This document shows positions 33,201-40,900 of a stretch of DNA of 42,126 bases, piece after piece. The position numbers and the translations under genes were made by a program. The DNA is from a virus. The stretch covers positions 1-42,126 of the IMG/VR virus record IMGVR_UViG_3300027712_000063. One strand, given 5' to 3'. Position 1 is the first letter of the stretch; each line of letters starts with the position of its first letter. The notes beneath the pieces were generated by a model. It was not told the DNA's origin, made no database searches, and saw only the letters and a program-made list of their open reading frames with translations.

Positions 33201-34354
33201 TAATTTGTAGCAATAGATTGAGCGGTTACGGTTTTTGTGTCCGTTCCTTTTCTTATGGAACTACGAGTTGTGCTTAGTTGCTCAACTCTTTGCCCATGAA
33301 CATATCCTAAACCAGAACCAATAACCAAATTAAAATAACTAGTGTTTGCTGGTTTTACTTCAGACGCTAAATTGAAAGACTTAACAACAAAGTTTCCAGA
33401 TGACTCATATTCACGACGAGCCATCTCATTGCCAATAGCATTATATTGTGTTTGTTGGTTTGCTCGAATTACGTTTCCGTTTTCCCATTGAACTAACGAG
33501 AAGAAATTATTTGAAGGTAAGGCATCTGTATTGGCTACAGTAAGCGTTGGAATTAGTTGTAGTCTGTAAGCTCCAGGAGCGTTTAGATTTGTTGATCCTT
33601 GTGAATTGTCTAGAAGAGATGTATCTTGCAGTTCAGTTACAATATTTTCAGTTGTGCTGAAACCAACAGAAACATTATTTGGATATGGTGAATATTTTGA
33701 AACAATTGTACTAATATTGTTTGCAACTCTGATAAAGTTTCCTTTTTGGAAAATGATACCTTCATTTACACTAAACGAATACCCAACACCAACAGGATTT
33801 GCGTCTACACCGTTAATAGTAGATGGCGCAACCTTTACATCCAGATTAGTCTGATAATTGGTGACATTTGCAACGCCAGCAGCGTCAGTTGCGCTTCCAG
33901 CATAGAAAGTCAATACAGTACCAGGAGTATATACTTGCTTATTGCTACTTCCACTATTTGTATACTTCAAATAGATGGTTTTTAGGTCTGGATTTTGAGA
34001 TTCATATCCATCAACACTATTAACAACAAGAGCCTGTAGGTTTGAAGTTGCATCATACGCAATAAGACCTAGATATTGAGATGGTTGTGTTGGTTGTCCA
34101 TCATTTCGTAAGTCAGGAAGCTTTATATAATCATATCTTGTATCATATATAAAGTTACATCCTTGAATAATAGTACCTTCGACAAAAATGTTATCGCCAA
34201 AACGTTCAATCTGATTTTGAAGAATACTCTGAAGTTGAGTTAATTCACGAGCCTGAATAGGCACAGAAGGACGAAACAGAATTCTATGAAAATTCTTTGT
34301 TGTATCAAAATCATCATAGAACGGAGAAACATTTAAGTCAGTTTCGATAGACAT
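30284..34354 (-). CDS. DUF4815 / gp10-like baseplate structural protein (1356 aa)
   Basis: This 1356-aa protein has the DUF4815 N-terminus common to T4-like marine phages: SPFYDDFDTTKNFHRILFRP and PSVPIQARELTQLQSILQNQ (residues of about 10-50), then IERFGDNIFVEGTIIQGCNF. Towards the C-terminus TMKDIDKLNKRITSMEYYSS and GLERFKNGIFVDNFDD are also typical of this family, which is annotated as a baseplate wedge or gp10-like component. Two 'TTVTG.STFF' Ig-like modules occur in the middle (about residues 580 and 750). It follows the gp8-like gene with a 15-bp gap and no separate late promoter was seen, so it is probably co-transcribed with it. Confidence 0.85.
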   Translation of the reverse strand: MSIETDLNVSPFYDDFDTTKNFHRILFRPSVPIQARELTQLQSILQNQIERFGDNIFVEGTIIQGCNFIYDTRYDYIKLPDLRNDGQPTQPSQYLGLIAYDATSNLQALVVNSVDGYESQNPDLKTIYLKYTNSGSSNKQVYTPGTVLTFYAGSATDAAGVANVTNYQTNLDVKVAPSTINGVDANPVGVGYSFSVNEGIIFQKGNFIRVANNISTIVSKYSPYPNNVSVGFSTTENIVTELQDTSLLDNSQGSTNLNAPGAYRLQLIPTLTVANTDALPSNNFFSLVQWENGNVIRANQQTQYNAIGNEMARREYESSGNFVVKSFNLASEVKPANTSYFNLVIGSGLGYVHGQRVEQLSTTRSSIRKGTDTKTVTAQSIATNYGNYIRVQEFAGVFSIGASVNLYDTATTALTLGNNSTISPSGTIIGKATVLSFAYESGTTDTPTAIYDLYLTNIIMNSGKLFTAVKAVASTTAVADLVLEKNVTLAANVATLKSPTYSTTIFPTGKSFVKTLYPNNDVTTSFTYRQSNNSVVLNANGVTNALQLTGSLTFPYGTGTLNGLQELAVIAIPSSNITCNVATGTVGISSTTVTGSGTTFLSQYQINDYIVSNANIRRITNIANNISMTIDRAATVTAGNAHAKSYPANIPINFSDRNSTISLSNTSTLKLTLINNSGVVEGNLAMSNNNLTVYYDTTSSNTAKIVKTSNQSRYVAIDTALYANLAGTITCSTGSTTVTGTSTFFTTNILPGYNLYIANSTANSAYIGTVASVASDTSLTLNGFPTNNYTTNTISYSANSSSGPAGPWSLGFPDVYKLRNVYKISSSNTWASSSDYDVTSQFAIQTNQTDTTYNISQLVIKPNANILINNGDKLTVVFDVFTIPATTVGFFSVDSYPIDDANTANTSAIQTFDIPYYKNTSGNTVSLKDSIDFRAYVANTIPLSGTATTTTMLSYVNPLGNNNFSTTAFVSPNQLFSYDVQYYLGRKSKVTVSDTGRFSVIDGIPAESPTEPADQTTAMTIGVINIPPYPTLLPSEVAARPYSGYNPVSITINQTRRYTMKDIDKLNKRITSMEYYSSLSLLETATKDLSIKNSVTGLERFKNGIFVDNFDDDSGTNTNEGGTGSDPDETSKKPYTLSFFMHFKYDTNANIGNDKIEKTGDVVTISKTEVDFITNIVATKHRKISEVSYNFWNANIRAVPDYLTYIDSRFNPIVNKPVGSPVTVGDRWEGIGSNIVVASNTSPVTLPVTTVSNTQVAITPVTTSTVTIPPINIKIDMFPGFDNPSSGFTVGPLIYQGPSGNVSVDTILNSISLNQNNSNPVLKVDINNKQVSTTPAVVASSGVTKKFGRDPESHQG

Positions 34355-34369
34355 TCGGAATTAGTCCTT

Positions 34370-37300
34370 TTAATAAAATTTTAGCACAATTTTGATAGTT
34401 TCAGATTGATTTATTGCTCTAGCAACTGGTGCAATATTTTCAGCGTATATAATATTTCCTGTATATGGAACTAACTGTGGTTTAATAATTCCATCTACTT
34501 TCATCTTTTTAGTTTGATCTGCTGATTGTATATATTTATATAGACCAGCAGTAAGATCAGAAGATTGGAAAATTCCCTTTGATCCAGTCAATGCAACAGT
34601 AAAGTTTCCTAAAGATGATGCATATTCATATGATGAACCTATAGCTAAAGTATACAAACTATTTGAGAATAGTGTTAGTGATGTTGAATTTGTTACAGAA
34701 GATACAGTTCCAAGATAAGCATTGTTACTGGCTACATATAATATATAACCAGAAGAAAGAATAGAATTAAAGTTTGTTCCAACTCCAGTTATAATCTTAG
34801 TAGAAGAGCTAGAAGAAATTGTTCCAATACCAGCATTGATGGGTATAGGATCAATCGCTTGAATATATCCATATGCGCCATCTAATCCTAAGAAGCCTTG
34901 TTGAACGTATTCATTTTGATTGAATAATTGTGATCCACTTTCATATGTACAAGCTAGTCTGGTTCTTTGATCGAATGTTGCAGAAGGTTGTCCATATATA
35001 GAAGTTACGTTTGCAGTAACAAAAGAGTTTGCTCCAGTAATTGTACTTCCAGTAACAAAGAAGTTGTTTACATAACTTAATGTTATATATGAACTATTGG
35101 AAGCTGTTACAATTCCTGTTGCTTTTACGTATGAGTTTGTAGAAATTGTAGAAGTCTGAGCATATGTGTTAACAACGACAATATCACTAGCTAGTAATGT
35201 GTGATTATAGAAAGTAATAGCAGAAGAATTGATTGAATATGCTGGTTGTGTTGTATTTTTAATAGAAGCGTTGATGCTATTTGTAGTAAATGTATATGGT
35301 GAATAATTGGTCAAGGTAACAGTATTGGCATCAGGAACAGATGCAACTTCGCCAATTAATGCTCCATTTGAATTGAAGTAAATATTATATCCAACTAAAG
35401 CATTTGAGAAAAGACCAGTATTTGCGACAATATTGGCGCTTGCTGTGGTTCCGCTAAAGCTTGCTGCATATGTTACAGTCGAAAGAGGAAGTGTTCCTAT
35501 ATTTGGAATAGGATAATTATTAAGATGAACATCAGCAGAATAAAAACTATTAGGCACAAGACCAAACGTATTATTTGATGAATCTAGTCCGCTAATAATA
35601 TTACTGAATCCATTTGCAACTTTAGTAATAGTATAAGATAGAGTAGTTAATGTACCAACACTAGTAATCGATGCAGTTGCAGCAGAGCCTGATCCTATGA
35701 CATTACTACTAACAACAAACGTTCCATTCATTTCTTTTAGAGATAAAGTAGTGGTATTAGAAAATGTTACTATTCCCGTTGCGTTAGAAGATGGCTGCCT
35801 TACAGTTTCCCCCGTAACAAATGCTCCAACATTTGAAGAGAATGTCAGATTTCCGCTAGGATTTCCTGAAATCATTGAGCCATTAGAAAAATTACCAACA
35901 TCTGCTCTTACTACGACATATTGGAAACCAGCATTAGAAACAACAACTCCATTTGCTACACTTGGGGAGGTCTGATATACAAGGTCTCCATTCTGGAATG
36001 AATGAGAGGTACTAAGGTTTAGTGCTGTGTAATTTAATAAGTTATAAGTATATGTTTTAAGTCTACTTAAATATACTGAAGATACAGAATTGGTAGACAC
36101 AGTTTGTACAACAGTTTCTCCAACTTGATATGATCCAGTAGCACCAGAAATATTCAACTGGACGTTGGCAAATAAAGGATTTGCTAAAATTCCAATTCTA
36201 CGATATTCATTTTCAACAGGAATCGTACCGTATTCACTATTCGAGAATGAAACGGATACGCCAATCTTGTTTGCATTAAGTTCAAATGCTGGATTTGCTC
36301 CATGTCCACCAAAAGGAGAAATAATTGATTGAACATTTGCAGAACTTGACGCTACGGCTGTAACCTTGGCACTGCTAAAGGTGCTTTGTCCTATGATAGT
36401 AGAGTCAGTCGTAAAATTAGAATTACTAGAAGCTGTTGTGGTTCCAGACAACACCCCATTAATATTTGTTAATTGAATAATAGTAGAGTTGACTGTAACA
36501 ACTTGTCCGCTTGCTCCAGTTGTTGTCTCTAAAACTGTTTCCCCAATACTAAATGTACCAACAGTATTTGAAATTCCAATATTTAAATACTGTGATGTAC
36601 TTCCAGTATTTCCGATAACAATAGCATTAGCATAACTATAATTTTTTCCTCTGTTGATAATTTTAACACTAGAAATAGATTGGCTAATAGTATTGACAAT
36701 TGAAATAGCCTCTGCTCCAGAACCATCTCCAGTGATAATAACACGAGGAGCGATCACATAGTGTGATGTCAAGTCTGGTTGTGGATTGAATGCGCTTTCA
36801 ACCAATACTCTATGCTGAGTTCCAGTTACAATGTAACGAACAATACGTCTTGCTTGACCAAATCCTGTTCCGCCGTCAATATAGATAGAAGAATCTGTAT
36901 AAAAATCTGTATTTGGAGATATGGAATTTGTCGTAACACCAGTTGGTATTGCGTTTGCAGTAGATGTTCCCCCTACTATTTTTGTTGTGGTGTTAAAAGC
37001 GCCATTGATGTCTGATACAACAAGAACTGTAGAGTTTGCAGATAATACTTTTGCAGTAGAAGTTATATATGTTGTTGTTTGTGTTCCACCAATAGAAACA
37101 GCTACGTTTGCTATATTGTTTTGTTGACTAATTGTTTCTCCATTCTGAAAAAATGGACTGCTTATAGCTGGAATAGTAATTGTCAATAAATCTGTTGACT
37201 GTAAAGAATGTAAAAGAGGATTGCTAGAAATTGTTACGGCAGTAAAATAACCATTAGTATATGCAATATAATTTGATCCACCGTCGATTACTCTTACTGT

Positions 37301-37867
37301 TTCAATTCCACCATTTGAGGCATATAAAGCAACGTCAGAGTTTGGATATAAAGGAGCATAATCAACAGTAGCAAACTTATTGTACAAAGATTGTTCAATG
37401 CCATACATATACTTCCACTGATACCCATCAGCAGTTGTGTAATATTCATCGTCGGCAGAAGTTTCTACTAATTTTGGTTGATATATAGATTCTGCGCCAT
37501 TGTTGTTATCTAAACACTTAAAAACATTATAATATCCATTTTCATGTGTGATAACAAAAAACTCTTTATTAAACAAAATTGGATCGTGGTCATCATATTG
37601 AGTATATACAGTTCCTGTCGTCCATGTATTATTATCTATCATTTGAACATAATCGGTAGAGGTAACAATTTTACCAAAAACCATTTCATCAAACATTTGA
37701 TATTGATTCAACAATACAGAACCATTCATACTGTCTGGAACCAAGTCATTTGACCAAGGCAAATTCTTAGATGCAAACACATAGAGAGCGCCATTTGCCG
37801 CAGTCTTGAACGTATCAAAGACTTGGTTTACAGTATTGAATATTCTAGTATTTGCAACAATTGTCAT
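34370..37867 (-). CDS. gp8: gp8-like baseplate wedge protein with long modular extension (1165 aa)
   Basis: The N-terminal 200 residues resemble T4 gp8: LYVFASKNLPWSNDLVPDS, a Tyr/Asp-rich middle, YNVFKCLDNNNGAESIYQP and DGYQWKYMYGIEQSLYNKFA. T4 gp8 is only about 334 aa, so the other 950 residues are an addition made of beta-rich modules: several 'FxxGETVxQ' units, such as FVTGETVRQPSSNATGIVTF, and one 'ITGVGTNFNSILSSGYILY' unit near the C-terminus, which ends IVLKFY. Position between the gp7-like and gp10-like genes agrees with T4 order. A late-promoter motif lies 29 nt upstream of the ATG at 37867. Confidence 0.8.
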   Translation of the reverse strand: MTIVANTRIFNTVNQVFDTFKTAANGALYVFASKNLPWSNDLVPDSMNGSVLLNQYQMFDEMVFGKIVTSTDYVQMIDNNTWTTGTVYTQYDDHDPILFNKEFFVITHENGYYNVFKCLDNNNGAESIYQPKLVETSADDEYYTTADGYQWKYMYGIEQSLYNKFATVDYAPLYPNSDVALYASNGGIETVRVIDGGSNYIAYTNGYFTAVTISSNPLLHSLQSTDLLTITIPAISSPFFQNGETISQQNNIANVAVSIGGTQTTTYITSTAKVLSANSTVLVVSDINGAFNTTTKIVGGTSTANAIPTGVTTNSISPNTDFYTDSSIYIDGGTGFGQARRIVRYIVTGTQHRVLVESAFNPQPDLTSHYVIAPRVIITGDGSGAEAISIVNTISQSISSVKIINRGKNYSYANAIVIGNTGSTSQYLNIGISNTVGTFSIGETVLETTTGASGQVVTVNSTIIQLTNINGVLSGTTTASSNSNFTTDSTIIGQSTFSSAKVTAVASSSANVQSIISPFGGHGANPAFELNANKIGVSVSFSNSEYGTIPVENEYRRIGILANPLFANVQLNISGATGSYQVGETVVQTVSTNSVSSVYLSRLKTYTYNLLNYTALNLSTSHSFQNGDLVYQTSPSVANGVVVSNAGFQYVVVRADVGNFSNGSMISGNPSGNLTFSSNVGAFVTGETVRQPSSNATGIVTFSNTTTLSLKEMNGTFVVSSNVIGSGSAATASITSVGTLTTLSYTITKVANGFSNIISGLDSSNNTFGLVPNSFYSADVHLNNYPIPNIGTLPLSTVTYAASFSGTTASANIVANTGLFSNALVGYNIYFNSNGALIGEVASVPDANTVTLTNYSPYTFTTNSINASIKNTTQPAYSINSSAITFYNHTLLASDIVVVNTYAQTSTISTNSYVKATGIVTASNSSYITLSYVNNFFVTGSTITGANSFVTANVTSIYGQPSATFDQRTRLACTYESGSQLFNQNEYVQQGFLGLDGAYGYIQAIDPIPINAGIGTISSSSSTKIITGVGTNFNSILSSGYILYVASNNAYLGTVSSVTNSTSLTLFSNSLYTLAIGSSYEYASSLGNFTVALTGSKGIFQSSDLTAGLYKYIQSADQTKKMKVDGIIKPQLVPYTGNIIYAENIAPVARAINQSETIKIVLKFY

Positions 37868-37895
37868 ATTTGATTAAACCTACGTTATTATTGAT

Positions 37896-37903
37896 TATTT
37901 ATC
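37896..37903 (-). promoter_or_regulatory. Candidate late promoter ahead of the gp8-like gene
   Basis: The minus strand reads GATAAATA, immediately after the stop codon of the gp7-like gene and 29 nt before the ATG at 37867. Confidence 0.6.
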
Positions 37904-40900
37904 TTACAAGACAAGAAGAGGAATGTACATACTATTATCAGTATAAGAGAAGTCTAGGGTTGGGTTGGAATCAGTCTTTATTGTTATCGTACTAGAAGGA
38001 ACATACACTGGAACATCTAAATTAGACGATTTGATAACTCTACCAAACATTTGCGTTCCGCTAACATGAAGTAGTTGTTGTAAAATGTCGCTGTATTTAT
38101 CAATAGACCTACCAGCCTGAACTTCATATGAGAACTCTTGATAATAATAATTATCGTGGATATATTTGTCTGAGTTCAACTTTCCTTTATTATTCTTCCA
38201 ATAACCAGTTCCTTTACCTTGTTTTTCAATCAAGGCATTACCTGCTATTACATATGGATTATTTCCCGTGCTTACTAGTTCAACATCGGTATATGATGTC
38301 CAATAAGAAGGAGCAGCAGAAGGAGCGCCAGCAGTCAATGGAACATTTTGTGTAGCAACATAATACAAGCCATCACCAGAATAGTAAACTTTCGCTCCAG
38401 CATTATATGAAATATTAGTTTCCCAAGTTTGTGTAGTTTGATCATATCCGTAGCCAGATGCTATAACTTCTAGTGCTGTAGCGATACCAATGGCAGTTTT
38501 AACTTTTGCTGTTACTAATGCATTTGTTCCCATTGCAGCAGACAAATTATCTTGTGTAGCAGAAACTATGTTTGCACTGGCAGCAGAATTAGCATCATAA
38601 ATGGCAACTCCAGGAGAGAAGGATGTATTAAATGACCCTCTTTTAATATAAAGATTTGTAGTATTAGAAGAAATGACAGTTCCTTTTTGATAAGAAGTAG
38701 CTGCTGTAGTTGTAATAGCAGTTGAGATATTTGCACGTAATTTACTAGCAAGACCAATAATAGTTTGACCAGTAGAGAATGTTCCAATTATATTAGTTAG
38801 TTGCATTGAACCAGCGTTATATGCAGATACTGTACCTAGAGCATTTGTAGATGGCTGATAAATTCCTTCGGATGTAATGAATGAAGTATTGGACGCATAT
38901 GTAAATCCATTAGATACGGCATTAGTAACAGAACTACCAGAAAGAATTAATAGAGTATTATTAGTTACTGAAGCAACAGTTCCAGCAAATACACCATTAG
39001 CATAAATTGCATATCCATTTGATACTAAGGCAGTAAAGGTTGTTCCTACGCCAGTTACATTTGCCGTAGCAGTATTACAAGTAATTGTACCATTTGCGTA
39101 AGTTCCCGAAGTTGTACCAACACTAAATGATACTCCGCTCTGAGATAGCTGTTGAGTAATTGTATCTCCAGCATTAAATGATCCACTTAAATTATTAATA
39201 CCAATATTAAAGTTCTTACGATTAAATCCAGCAATTACATTATCTCTTACTAGAACAAATGGATCAGCATTATAATCGATACCAGGATTAATAGCAGTTA
39301 GTGATGCAATTGTTCCTAATGTAAATGTATTAACTGCTAATACGTCTGATAATAGATTATATAATCCAGCCTGTGGGCTTTTTGGAAATCCATATCCGCC
39401 ATAACTGTATTGATAAACACCAGAAACTAAATTAGCAGAAGCATTAGCAGTTAATGTCAATGCAGTAGCAGATGTAACTGTATTAACTGTTCCCAAATAA
39501 TATCCATTACTTGCATAGATAGAAATAGGAACAATATTTCCCTTAGAGAAAGTCATATTAACTGATGTCGCAGTATAGGGAGCAGCAGTAGTTAATTTGA
39601 GTGAAGTTGCACTAGTAATAGAAGATACAGTTCCGATAATTGTAGAGTTGGCTGTATAATATAAAATATATCCAGGAAGTAATTGTGTATTAAATGAAGT
39701 TCCCGATCCAGTAACAGTAGTATTGGAGAATGTAGAGATTACTCCACCGTTAGAAAAATTAACAGCAGATAGATCAGCTAAGAATGAAGAACCAATTCCC
39801 GTAACAGCATTTGTAGCAGTATTACAAGTGATCGTTCCAGTACCTGTAGCAACGAGAACGCCGCTGTTGGACCCATCAAGCTTAATCGAAGAAAAAGGAA
39901 CATTGGCACTGTTGTTTGCGCCGACTAAATCGGTAAATAGAGTTAAAGTTTCTGACCCAGAAATAGTTCCTACTGAAAACTTAGCTAAAGTTCCTGTTGA
40001 TTTGCTTACGGTATTAGAAAATGTGTTTGATGATACGCCATAAAGGATAGCACCATTTGCATAAAGTGTTTTATTAATACTAACTAATCCAGATGCGCCA
40101 TTAACTCTACTTGTTGCTGTATTAGAACCAATTACAACGCCAGTAGCAGAAATATCTAGTGTATTTCCAGATGCCTGTGCATTAACTAGAGTATTAGACG
40201 AAACAGCAATACTAGTAGCAGTTAAGAATGCTCCATTGACTACAGAAATAACAACAGTACCTGCCGTACTAGATGTATTACTATAAGCAACTACGAAACC
40301 ATTAGCGGCTTGTGAATTATTAGCATAATAACCTGTTAAAGCAGCACCAACTTTAAACAACGCAGTATTACCGACACCGCTAAAGTATTGGAATGATGTT
40401 AATGGTTGTTTTACAGTTTCTAATATTTCAAAATCGGGAGTTGTATTACCAGAATAAAAAACAGCATTACCAGAATAAGCTATAGTTGAATTACTATCAA
40501 GAGTTAGATAGGTAGAATTAGTAATAGAATTAATATAACCAATATTAAATCCATTGCTGAAATAAAATCCACCGCCAACTGCTAGAGATGTATCAAAAGT
40601 AGTAACGTTTCCAGTAACATAAGGAGAAATATTACTAAAAGATATTGTAAACCAAGGAGATGATGCCGAGGTAGGAATTGTACCTAATGTGACAAGTCTA
40701 GTATCTGTAACACCAGCAGGATACACTACAAAATTCTTAACGTAACCATTAAGAAATGCAGAACCACCAGTGGGTGCTCCAAGATATCCAATTAACAAAT
40801 TATTTGTACTATAGGGCGGCGTAGTCCAAGTTCCAATAGATTTAGCTGCATTAGCAGTAGCAGATGCTCTTATCGCTGTTGAATTCTTTGTTACTGCGAC

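Noticed and set aside
38094-38101. GATAAATA on the minus strand inside the gp7-like gene
   Set aside because: No start codon lies about 30 nt downstream; it is coding sequence of the conserved C-terminal domain.
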